A stretch of 64,000 bases of DNA, from the NCBI GenBank assembly GCA_905250025.1, contig CAJNOJ010000001.1:1302001-1366000 (forward strand), written 5' to 3'. Of this stretch, positions 40,467 to 51,269 are shown one piece after another (the first letter of the stretch is position 1; every line of letters starts with the position of its first letter). The notes below the pieces were generated by a model. It searched no databases and was not told where the DNA came from. It saw only the letters and a list, made by a program, of their open reading frames with translations. The stretch is from Adineta ricciae (Eukaryota; Rotifera; Eurotatoria; Adinetida; Adinetidae). Made by a program: the position numbers and the translations under genes.

Positions 40467-42755
40467 GCTTGGGAAGACGAACGATCTGAAAAAAGACGAC
40501 AGAGAATTATTTGTCTATAGTTATTTGCATTGTTTATTCATCTGTTACATTTTTACTTTCAAGGTCAACAAAAAAAATATTTTCTTCCATTCGTTTTTAG
40601 TCAACAACCAGTAAAAACACATCAACGCAATTTCATAGAGGACGCTTTTGATAAAAAAATCCTTCGAGAAGGGTTTTAGATAAAAATATAAGAATCGAGA
40701 AAAAATATCTTTCGAGAAAGTATGAACGGATAGTTACATAATTAATTAACTTTCATGCAACGAGTAAGATACAAATCCGACTCATTCGCCTTGTAATATA
40801 AATAACAGAAGAACGCGACAAATAGAATAATGAATATATTAGATAACGAAAGTCAGGAGAGAGACAGAGAAAAAGGAAGAGGAATTTCGATGTATACAAA
40901 TAAAAGATACGATGTTCATCTAATGTTTTAAGTTACACAAAGAAAAAAGAATATGATATTGTGATTGTTTCATTGGAAATAGTCGGATATTTCAATATGC
41001 GAAGTACTTCTATCAAAGGAAATAAGATCTACAATTCCACTCCGTTTTGTATCAAGTACTCGCAGACAGCACCCTACACATCGAACGCATCTGCGAACAG
41101 TAGAAAATTGTTTTTCTTTCTACCTTACCACTGTATGAACTTATCTCGTTCTTTGGATATTAAATATGATAAATATTTTGTGAGAAAATTCATCTCATAT
41201 TCGTCAGAAGTTTCTTCCTTATAGTCTCAACTAGATATTTAATTGAAAAATGAAGTTTTCTTCCCGTTGGCTGCTAAACGTTCATATTGCCGTCTAACCT
41301 TTTTTACATATCTCTCAAATGCAGAAAGAACACATTGCATTAGCAAGTTGGTTTAGCGACGGTAAGAGAAAGTAGAAGAAAAGAAAAGCAAAAACGACAA
41401 CGTCGACGACCAGATATTCTAGAGAAGAAAAAGAATGAACCTGTTTTATATAAAAAAAAAAGATGAAAGGAGAATAAATTATTCAAAATCTTCATGTTCA
41501 ATATGACACATGCTTTGCTAAACCTACAGTTTAAACCTATTAACAAACAGAGGTACACACATCAGTACACTTGACAAGAGTTGTCAGTAATGCAGCTATA
41601 TTATCAGGAATATAAGCTAAAATATGAAATGTTACTGTAAAGATGAGGATCAGACGTATCGGATGTTTTCTCGCAAATTATTATCACAGCGTCGACGTTC
41701 TGCGTGAGAGGAAAACAAGAAGCTGCACTGGAAACCTTTCCTATAATGAGCTGTTTTGCAATACGATATCATGGAGTCTAAATAGCCCATGTCGTCGGGC
41801 AATGCCTTTGGGTTCTTTACTTTTACTAAATTTGCATACATGATCAAAGATAAACATGATTAGAGTTGGTAATATTCACATGGATTTTCATTTGTCAATC
41901 GCATTAGATTTGTAGAAAGTACAAGATCTGTCTTCGTAGTCATTTTTTTCAACATCGAAGATTAGTGAAAGATTATGTCGTCAATGCAATCCGTGTTTTA
42001 TACACTCTGCTCGACCTTCTTCTCATTCTCTATTCTCTATCTATCTGTTCGAAAAATAAAGATTAGTAATCCAGCCGGCAAAGTAAAACAAAAAAAAGTC
42101 ATTCTAATATATGTTAGTTAAGTACAAACGACTAAGTCTTGTGAGATCATTGATACTAAATACGTTAAACAGATAACTGCTATTTCGTCGATCGAATCCG
42201 AAGTGTTTCGAGAATCGAGAAAAGTCAATAGTCATACAAAAAGAGAAAGAAAAATACTTATTCCTTCATTTTTCACGTTGCCTTCACATGTCTAGCAAAA
42301 AGTAATAATATCAATATTGATTGAATAGAAAAAAGATGTAAGTGCTACTAGAACGAGCAGAGAGAAAAAAAGAGAATAGAAAACCGTATGTCCATTCAGA
42401 GTTATCTATTAAGTAACCAAATAATACACTAATTATAGTCTTGTCATTGGTCTAATGAGTCTTGCTTAACAGATATAATTCAAAACATTGAGCAATTCTG
42501 TATTCTGTTCGCAATCTATTTGTCTTAGAGCAGCATCTGACAGGTTATACTTGACATCTCTAGGTTCGACCGATATACATAGCATACTTGATGACGAAAA
42601 CTAAGTTTGTTGACATGAGTATCGTTTCGATTTGTTTTTCATGTGTTTTTTTTTCTCCTTATACCTTTTTGCTTTCTTTTGTCATGAACCACTTATTGAA
42701 AAACCTTTTACTAGTGAGAGCAGCAAATTTATGTGATAGGTATCGCAGTGTCGAC
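40467..42755. other. Intergenic region between divergent RXR and PHM-like genes
   Basis: About 2.3 kb with no recognisable gene. It lies between two divergently transcribed genes and so should contain both promoters. Open frames on both strands are short and without motifs. Confidence 0.45.
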
Positions 42756-44601
42756 ATGTTACTGCCTCGAGAATTTCTCTTACGTTCAATTCTATTAATC
42801 ATCACTATGTCGAACATTCAACATGTTGTATCCGCAAAAAGGTTTAATATCACTTTAAAAGCTCCTGGTAACACGTCAGCACCAACATCCACTAAACATG
42901 TACGTATAAATATGTCCTTGTTCGCCGGATTTTGCTTTGATTTTGCCATAGAAATCAGTCCATGTTCTATATATTCCAACGAACGACGAGAGACAACAAG
43001 GAACCATTGGTAAGTTTGTCATTGGAGAGAAACAGACTCAATAAGTAGTCTATGCGTCTAGTTGGTTTTGAACCATTAATCCAATTTCATCAACGAGCAG
43101 TTCAACAATTGACTGTGCATATATGTAATTCACGAATATCGGGAACCGTTTGGTAAAACAAAATAAACATTCTACTAGGAAAGATCTGGACTCTACGATT
43201 TTTCTATTTTGATAGGTACGATGATGAAGATGTTTGTGATAATGCTCGGTCAATGTTAATTTATGAATGGACACCTTCGTCATCAGCGGCTATTTTTCGC
43301 TTATCAGATGGTAAAACGACTATCATGAAAATCCTTGATTGAAATCTTTCTTCTAATAGACTGTGGTTTCGAATTCGATGACACACATTCTATTATATTG
43401 TCGGTCACATATCAGAGAGAAAGACGACTGCACAAAGAACAATCTGGCATCATTTTGTACATATCCACTCACTCGTAAGTTGATGTTTGTGTAATCAGCC
43501 ATTCTACCATTAGTTACGCAGAATGCCATGCACTTGAAAAGGGAGAAAATTCAATAGTACTTTTTTGTCCGTAAATATACGCAGAATGAAAAAAAATGAA
43601 ATTGAGTATAAATAGCTCAGGGCTGTGTTTCTATTATTCATGCTAAGATATACTGTTTTTAGCCCTCGATATCATATGGCAACTATGATAGTCGGAAACA
43701 AACAGAGAGGAACACGTAAGCATCCGATAAGATGTTATTGATGCAGAAGACTTCATTTTCGTTCTATAAGGTTTTTCTTGTCGGCCATCGACTTCACCGC
43801 GTTTACTCTATGCCGTGAAAAACTTGAATTCAAATGCAAATAGACTTCCATGGCGTATGCATATTATTCGAGTTCGTCTATTTGGACGGAAACTAGTGCA
43901 ACCGGTGTTCGATTCGAGAATGGCAACCAATGCTAATCAAACTTCGATCGAAATAGCTCTTCCCGATCTCTTTCTTATGAAAGGCGATTATCTATTAACA
44001 GAATGCGACTATCCAATCGAATTCAACTGCTATTTCCTTGTCTACTATATCTATAAAACCCAATCAATACCCAATGCAAAGACTTGTGAAGATAATAATC
44101 ATGCAGATCTATTCAAGTTTGTTGAACTAGAAACTGATTCGAAGTTGCACTGAACTATCTTCTTTGCTCATATTCTATAGATTAATACCATCTAGAGAGA
44201 AAACCAATGAGAATCAAACTGTAGCAAATTCCATCCACATCGATGGTTCATCAAGTAACGTCTTCGAACTTCGTATCAGTCCGAAAAATATCTTGCTTTT
44301 CTCTCCTTAGTTTTCTTAATTGTATGCCTATTATTGTTAATCATTTGGATATCAATTATTATCGGTTGTATCATAATGCGTAAGTTAATTCTGACGAACT
44401 CAAGATCTACTGAATAAATTGTTCGAACTAGGCCGTATTCGTGGACTAGTCAATTTCCGAACGGAACCCACATCTTCATTTTCGACGCAGAAGAATAAGT
44501 TGCTGCGTGGCGCAGCAGCTACTAATGATAATTACCATCGAACAGGTGAAGTCGATCAAATTATGCAGATGGACGCTGATCACGGTGGTCTGATGGGTTA
44601 A
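42756..44601 (+). CDS. PHM-like membrane protein lacking copper ligands
   Basis: Type I membrane protein with a hydrophobic leader (ATG at 42756; LLRSILLIITMSNIQHVVSA) and a luminal part resembling the copper monooxygenase fold of peptidylglycine alpha-hydroxylating monooxygenase (PHM). Matches in order: FNITLKAPGNTS, CDNARSMLIYEWTPSSSA, HSIILSVTYQR, KEQSGIILYISTHSPRYHMA, RLPWRMHIIRVRLFGRKLV, LMKGDYLLTECDY and NCYFLVYYIYKT. A transmembrane segment follows (IFLIVCLLLLIIWISIIIGC, 44310-44375), then a tail of about 58 residues ending at 44601. Exon junctions stay in frame (donors near 43009, 43310, 43479, 43714, 44146, 44260, 44380), so the gene looks intact. All six copper-ligand positions of PHM are missing or replaced. 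A pseudoenzyme is inferred. The 48 nt at about 42905-42952 could be either exon or intron. Confidence 0.6.
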
Positions 44602-45400
44602 TGTTAGTTCATTTCTCGTTATAAATAGAAATCATTCCATTATGTCCAATTCCTCGACTGAAAAGAGGATAATGCGAAAAAAACGAACATGTGTTACCTG
44701 CTTGCTTGCGCTAGGTCAAAGATGAAAGATCCAAAACTGATTAGCCAACTTTCGACATCCAAATGCGCATATTACGTTCATATTGTTCAGTTTTATAATC
44801 CTCGGGAACAGTGATTAGATAGATTTAGTTGCGCCTCTTCGTTGATTGGCCGTAATATGAATAAGCAAACAAGCTAGTTTTTTTTCCTATGAACTTCGTT
44901 TCAGTCGGGGAACTCAAATGACCATATTCTGTATTTAATAAAATCTCAAAAAAAAAGTAATCATGATAACTGGATCTTCAATAATTCGGTCATTTCGATG
45001 ACTCTTAATTTTCACTTTTGTAAAACCCAGTAGTGTCAAATGTGGAACTTCGATTCAACTATCCACAATACCTGAACTATTCAAAATCAATGTACAATAT
45101 TCTCCGCACACACGCATACATAAGTTAATCATAGCCTATTCGATCATATTCGACGTTGTATGACATCTAGAGATTCTTTTCTTTTTATTCGTCTTGAATT
45201 TTTCTGTCACCACTAACAATATATTAAAGCATAAGAACATACCTACGAAAAACGGATGTATACGAGAGACAATATAAACTTAGATATTATCAAAAGAAAT
45301 TGCCAAGAAAAAAATGTCGCCAATGAAGCAAACAAGTACTTGAAATGAAGACAAATGGAATTTCATTCTATAAAAACATTGGCTTCTTGTTTCGTCTAGT
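44602..45400. other. Intergenic region before the NMNAT-like gene
   Basis: No recognised coding segment. It should hold the 3' UTR of the PHM-like gene and the promoter and first coding exon of the NMNAT-like gene, whose start codon I could not place. Confidence 0.4.
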
Positions 45401-46130
45401 TGTGTTTTACTCACCACTGGCTCTTTAAATCCAATTCATCGTTCGCATCTGAAAAATCTTTCATTAGTTAAAGCATATCTTGAAAAACATAAAGACCGAC
45501 CGTTAAATGTGCTAGCTGCTTATTTATCACCGTCACAGTATGTGTTTTGTTTCTATTTTTAAAGCATTTCAACTGTAATATTACAGCGATTCATACGTTC
45601 GACACAAATTGGGTGAAACGGATTGGATTCCTGGCGCAGAACGAAGTGATCTTTGCCACTACGCTATTAATCATGATAAATTAGAAGACTTTGTGTCTGT
45701 TTCAAAAGCTGAACTCGAATGCCGAGGTTTTGTTGATTTCGATCAAGTGACCATTGAGCTCGAGAGATTCCTTAATCGCGAACTGCATGAATCCCAATCA
45801 ATTCTTTCTCATCCGCTGAAAGTTGTTTATGTCTGCGGACTGGATCATTTTAATAAATGTCCTTACGTGGAAACATTAGCTGCGGCAAAGAACGTTGCTT
45901 GTGCTATCATTTATCGTCTCGGTGCTTCGGACAATCGTATTCAACGTTTACAAGAACGCAATTCCAAAGTTTATTATATTACATTGGACGACGAACGTGA
46001 GACCCTTGTTGATATAAGTTCTACGGAAATTCGGAAACGATATCGAGACAGTTTCCAACAAACAGATGCGGATGAGATCACGTATCCATTTGTACAGGAA
46101 TATTTGACAAAAAAATATCAAAAACGCTAA
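45401..46130 (+). CDS. NMNAT-like nucleotidyltransferase
   Basis: Two exons are readable (about 45401-45538 and about 45588-46130). The first has the nucleotidyltransferase motif VLLTTGSLNPIHRSHLK (GxxxPxHxxH class), followed by AAYLSPSHDSYVRHKLG and a basic/acidic substrate-binding region. The second carries VVYVCGLDHFNKCPYVETL, the C-terminal signature DISSTEIRKRY, and FVQEYLTKKY near the end. This order matches nicotinamide/nicotinate mononucleotide adenylyltransferases, which make NAD from NMN and ATP, although identity to animal NMNAT1-3 is modest. The start codon must lie in an upstream exon because the first readable exon is preceded by an acceptor (TTTCGTCTAG). The stop codon lies 45 nt from that of the convergent neighbour. 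Confidence 0.75.
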
Positions 46131-46175
46131 CAATTTTATCAGAAAACTTCTGTCGATGCACATCACATGATTATC

Positions 46176-47840
46176 TTAGACATCTACTGTTTTATCAATA
46201 CTGTCAATCGCACGTCGAAGTGTTTCAATCTGCTCGCTTTCTTTTTCGTACCGTTGTCGGACAGCTAATGCTTGTTTCAATAAATCTAATGCTGATTGAT
46301 TCTCTCCAAATATCCTATGAATCGTTGCTACACGAAAAGAATATTCTGCCCAGTCGAGCGTGTCATTCGGCGCATGACTCATTGCCCGTTGATAAAAATC
46401 TCGAGCATTAGTAAAGTCACGATTCGATTCGTAAGTACATGCAATTTGTGCACAGTTTCTTGCAGTATCAAGCATCGACGTTGTCGACGAATCAACAGGA
46501 TGAATTTCCGAATTGATCGCAGTAGAATCAGATTGATCGGTTGATCGTTTTCGTTTACCATTTACACGTTGAATTTTACAATGACTTACTGCACGATTAG
46601 CAAGAAGAATCTGCTCGATAATATCATCTTTAACACGGGCGAATGGTTTCTGTTGTTCGCGGTTGAATTTTGCTATGTCGAGAACGCTCGGTCGAGTTTG
46701 TTCCCCAGCATTAACGTCAGCATTGAATTGACTGAGCAGTTTTTCGATCAAAATCTCATTGCGCCGTGCAACAGCATAGTGTAAACATGTATCACCGAAG
46801 TTATCCTACCGGAAAATGTAGCAAAGCTTTGTACTCGGAAGAGAAAAATCTACGTACTGTTAAATGTACATCATTAATGTTTAATTCATGTAAATAATCA
46901 AGACAGCGAAGAGATTCGTGTTGACAGGCAAGCATAAACACCGTCATACCATGTTTTTCTCGTCTGGACAACGCTTGTAAGCACCGCTCGTGGATGGCCA
47001 CGACTTTCTCCGTTGGAAGCGGTTTGATATGTGAAGAAAATTGTACTGTTAATGCTTTGAGCATCTCTACATCATCACGTTCAGCAGCATAGTGTGCCGC
47101 AGTGTATCCGTCAGCATCCTGATGGCATGGATCACATTCACGCATCAGTAACAAACGTATCCAATGATAGGGATAAGCATGAATAGTTAAAATCTGTAAC
47201 ACACTCTAAAAGAACAACCAAAATCCACGAAATGTTAACAAAGCTGACATTTACTTGTTCATGTTCATTTTTCATTAGAATGATTTCTTTGTGATGAATG
47301 TCCATTGAACGATGGAATGCATCCAATCTGCTATGACGTAGATAAGCAAAGATTTCTGCCGAAGAATTTGACGGTATGGTATACAGAAGCGAACCACAGA
47401 CACTCTTATCATAGGATTCAGCTGATGACGAACGAATTAGATTGTTCAAATTGGACGATTGAGATTCGTTCGCACTACTTTCACTGCACACATTATATTC
47501 TGAAATAAATCAAATGTATTCAGAAAGGGTCTATACAAACAGCGTTTTAATCAATTAAAATTGAATCTACTCTGCGAGAATCTATATTATGATTAGTAGC
47601 ATACATACCTTCGCTTCTATGCTCGATATTCATTGTCTTGGCGCGTTTGGTCATTGTTAGTTTAGCCTGAAATGAGAATATAAGAGAACGTACCTTTAAA
47701 TTTATACAAGAAAAAAAGGAAGTGATCACTTGGTTGCTTACCGTACTACCCCACCTGTTCGTCGAATAATGTTTTATCGAGTATGTTAATGTCTGGATAT
47801 GTACTGCATGTAGTTCACATAATTTTCCTGATTTTGTCAT
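46176..47840 (-). CDS. Ankyrin-repeat and TPR protein
   Basis: Multi-exon gene starting at 47840 (MTKSGKLCELHAVHIQTLTY) and ending at 46176. After a variable N terminus rich in Ser and Asn come ankyrin-type repeats: DADGYTAAHYAAERDDVEML near 47060-47130, KHGMTVFMLACQHESLRCLD near 46900-46960, and DNFGDTCLHYAVARRNEILI across the next junction (46805-46740). A tetratricopeptide-like pair follows near the C terminus (ARNCAQIACTYESNRDFTNA, and AEYSFRVATIHRIFGENQSA with ALDLLKQALAVRQRY). A basic GKRKRS stretch between them could be a nuclear signal. The combination suggests a protein-interaction scaffold. I do not recognise a named orthologue. Short introns have good GT-AG borders. Confidence 0.7.
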
Positions 47841-48298
47841 TGCTTTCTCTGGGTGTACGCTTGTGATTAATGAATACGGTTGTTATTCGTAATTATCCAG
47901 TTAAAATTATCATGAAGTGTGCGAACTTTCTTCTTCATATACAAATGTGTTATATCAATCGCTGAAAAAGGGAAGTGAATCCACCAACGAGAACATTGGT
48001 GTCAAGTTATACAGCAATGTTGTTTTCTTTTCTTCTTTGCATGATTAAGCGATTCGTCGGAATTAAATTACGTAGAATGAAAAAAAAACATCAACAAACC
48101 TGACATATTCACCTGATTTATTTTTAAGATGTATAGAAGACGTATAGGAAGAAAAATACATAGTGCACAAATTCGCACCGAAAAAAAACAAGTAAAATGC
48201 AATTAGGAAAAACTTAGATGTGATTTTGGCGTTTTGATTTCGATCTATCAGGTAGATCTGTATTGCAAAAATATGAAAACAGGGTAGGCAGGATTTTT
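47841..48298. other. Intergenic region, ankyrin/TPR promoter side
   Basis: AT-rich, with no coding signal. It lies between the 5' end of the ankyrin/TPR gene and the 3' end of the forkhead gene, both transcribed leftward. Confidence 0.45.
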
Positions 48299-50156
48299 CT
48301 ATTCGACGGACGTGTTCGCATTCGGTTGTCGTAATAATTCTAAGTCTTGTTCGATGATTCTCCGACTCATGCGCGTCTTTGCTCGCCGTAATACGAAATC
48401 GACAGATGTACGTTTTCTTGGTAGCAATGACTTTCGATTATGAATAGATGTTTGAGCACCAGAAGAATGCGTTAGTGAACTACTATCGCATTCGTCATCT
48501 TCATCAACCGATTGCTCATCTTTAATTCGAAAAAAAAATCAATTCTGTGCAAGAGAACTTTCACTAGTAGTTAAATTTACTCGGCTTTTTTGTTAAGATA
48601 ATTTGCTTTTCCAAATACATATGATCATCATTAGGACAGGGAGTTACAACAGTTGATCTTAACGAAATCAGATCAATGCATATATGTTCAGTAGACAATA
48701 TGTCTCACTTTTCATTTAATGTAACTGAATCGTCACCTTGCGGATGCGGTGATTTATTGTGTTTGTTTCTTTTCGACGGTCGTGGCGAGGTTGACGAGTA
48801 ACGATTGTTATCGTTATCTAAATTATATCTGTAAGAGAGAAAAAACACAGGCCTGACGCTACTTCCTACTTCGTAGCGTTCGAAGTGAAGTTGATGATGA
48901 CATTGACAGCGCTCGTTTGTCACCTAAGACGAATAAAAGGAAGTAATGTTATTTGATCAAAACATAAAGTAAAGTATTACGCATCTACTCATGATTATTT
49001 CCAAGAATATATGATCATTTAGAAAGCTTTGTTTTTATTCTGTGAGTCCGACAGTTACGACATTTACTGACTTCGTTGTTTACTCGCTCGTAAATTGATG
49101 CCTTCTGCGAAATACTCGCAAGTACATTTGTATTTCTTATTTCTGTCTAGATTCTATCTGTTGATTACCTTGACGCATGCATGATCAGTTCTTACCTGTA
49201 ATAGCATATCCATGGTCTGCGTTTGAATTGCTCAACGCTTTTATCTGTGTCTCTTTCCCACAAAGTTGCTCATAAAGACGAGGAAGTGCTGCTCATGCAT
49301 GAATAGAAATCAAAATCGATGAAAAGAGATAATGTTGTTATTTCTTACCTTTCGTTTTCACTGTAGCTTTCGGTGGGAAATGATGAACAACCATTTCGGA
49401 CGTCTGATTACTCTCGCTGCGTAGTGAAACGCTCTTATTGTCTTGCAAAGCTACATTGCTTAAATAAGCTTTTGTTAATAATGGTCGATAGTACGGATCG
49501 ATCGTCCACATGGAATTTGATTTCGCTGTTTCGTGTTTGGTTTTAATAAAACATGGAATTGTATTTAAGGTTTGCTTCAATGCATTTTTCCAACCGCGTT
49601 TATTCAGAACTTTCGGATGATTTCTTTGTATGTACTCATAGATTTGTTTGATTGATAAAGACCATGGCGATTGCTGATCGTTGCGTTGAGAATGCATTGC
49701 AAGAAATGTCAGTGCGCCGTATGACGCTGAGTCATTATGAACGCGTGTTTTCAAATCGTTGCTGAGTTTACTTATTGAATCATGAGTAGAATTGTTCAAT
49801 CCAGATGTTTGTTGTTTATTTTCTTTGAATTTGAATGTACTTAACCATTTCAATTCTGTTAGATCGTCGATTGTGTTGGCTGCTTGCGAGGAAATTGACG
49901 CAAAGCACGAATGACTTAAACAAGTTTTTGGCACTGTCGATCGATGTTGAGTTAAACTCGCAAATAGATGATCATTGATCGAGTTTTCATCATCATCATC
50001 ATCGTCGTCGTCAGTTGCTGTTGCACTCAAACCGGTGAGTTTGACTGTTTGGGAACGAAGAAATGACGCTACATCCGATTGACTAGCCATAGGAAATAGA
50101 CTTGATGAATCACACTCATCTTCTTCGTTAGACATCAATGTCGAAGTTAGAACCAA
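48299..50156 (-). CDS. Divergent forkhead-box transcription factor
   Basis: The main exon starts at 50156 (a second ATG at 50135 is possible) and carries an acidic N terminus with a poly-Asp run (near 49990-50010). A winged-helix domain follows at about 49480-49745: YGALTFLAMHSQRNDQQSPW, SLSIKQIYEYIQRNHP, GWKNALKQTLNTIPCFIK and SMWTIDPYYRP. The spacing matches a forkhead domain (helix 1 YxxLxxxAI, IYEW-type helix 2, recognition helix, then the wing with W-x-I-D-P). Later exons (about 48705-48923 and 48300-48530) give basic SKRNKHNK and RKRTSVDFVLRRAKTRMSRR stretches. Stop at 48299. The recognition helix differs from the usual NSIRHNLS, so DNA specificity may differ. The FOX subgroup is not assigned. 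Confidence 0.7.
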
Positions 50157-51011
50157 AAGATAACACTATGAACTATATTCCAGAAGTTTTTTTTACGAAA
50201 ACTTCTATTTAATAAACCATTGGCTATACTGTTGCGATGTCAAAACCTCTTGTACGACATTGAACATATTCTATTTGGCGAAAAGTACTCAATTATTTCG
50301 AATTTCATCTATTGACACCGGAGAAAGTTTATTTTTCCGTTCGAAAACGATACGAAACGAACAACTCCAGACACTACCGCCATCTAGAGTTTTGTTCATC
50401 GTATACGAAGAAAGGAATATTCACTCGCTCTTTCCCGAATAAAGATAACCATCAACACCTTTGTTAACAAAGAGATTGACAGAAGTTAGCATACACCTGT
50501 AAGAACAATGTTCCGCACGCAGGATGCACAATAACAAATGTCTACTCGGGTGGCGTGCGATTTACAAAGGCAATAGATTGTATGATGGCATTGTTTTTGA
50601 CTAAACACACCTAAAATTTTTGTACATTTGTCGAACACGCATTTTTCACTTTGTATGTAATCGGATATAAACAATGACATATTGGTTTCGTTCGTTGAAA
50701 ACAACGGACATTCGACAGAAACATTTCTTGACACCCCATTCTTCATCTCTAACTTTCATGCGCGAGCGCACAGAGAATCCACAACATGTCAATTGGAATG
50801 ATGCCGAAAAATTCATCGATATCTTTTTCCTTGAAACTTTATCTTTTTCAATTTTCTGAACACAACATATACAAACAAAGGAGAGCAGAGAAGAAGCAAA
50901 TGAACGAAACAAAACAACATTTCTAACTACAAGTGATTCATGATAGAGATATGCATCTATGTACACGTAAATACAAAGACAAAGGACGATCTGCTAAATG
51001 GTTTCAATCGT
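50157..51011. other. Intergenic region between forkhead and HMG-box genes
   Basis: No recognised gene. It should contain the forkhead promoter and the HMG-box 3' UTR. Open frames here are short and without motifs. Confidence 0.45.
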
Positions 51012-51269
51012 CTATTTTCCTTGTTTGTATTGAGCTATTTCGCGATCATATCTCTCCTTTTCTTGTCGGGCACGTTCTTCATAATGACGTTTTTTATCAT
51101 CACCAATTGCCCGCCATCGTTCGCCAATAACTTTGGCAATATCCGAAACGGATAATGAAGGATTTTCTTTCTTTATTTTCGGACGTTCGTCTTGCGAAAA
51201 TAGGAAAAATGTTGACAATGGTCGTTTGGGGGCGTTGGGGTCTTTTTGTGATTTTGGTGCTCGTGGCAT
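51012..51269 (-). CDS. Small HMG-box (HMGB/NHP6-like) chromatin protein
   Basis: Single-exon 85-residue protein consisting of one HMG box with a short basic N terminus: MPRAPKSQKDPNAPKRPLST, FFLFSQDERPKIKKENPSLS, IAKVIGERWRAIGDDKKRHY, then a charged tail. The DPNAPKRP start and the W-x-x-I spacing are typical of HMGB and NHP6 proteins, which bend DNA without sequence specificity in the nucleus. It lacks the second box and the acidic tail of vertebrate HMGB1, so its architecture is NHP6/HMG-D-like. Upstream (51350-51560) is TG-rich sequence that likely holds the promoter. The right part of that upstream DNA is where the duplicated block begins. Confidence 0.9.
   Translation of the reverse strand: MPRAPKSQKDPNAPKRPLSTFFLFSQDERPKIKKENPSLSVSDIAKVIGERWRAIGDDKKRHYEERARQEKERYDREIAQYKQGK

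Noticed and set aside
40961..41224. Plus-strand open frame in the RXR/PHM-like intergenic region
   Set aside because: Short, without motifs, splice context or a conserved counterpart.
42588..42755. Longer N-terminal extension of the PHM-like gene
   Set aside because: The ATG at 42756 sits right before a good hydrophobic leader; the upstream extension adds a second hydrophobic stretch with no homology.
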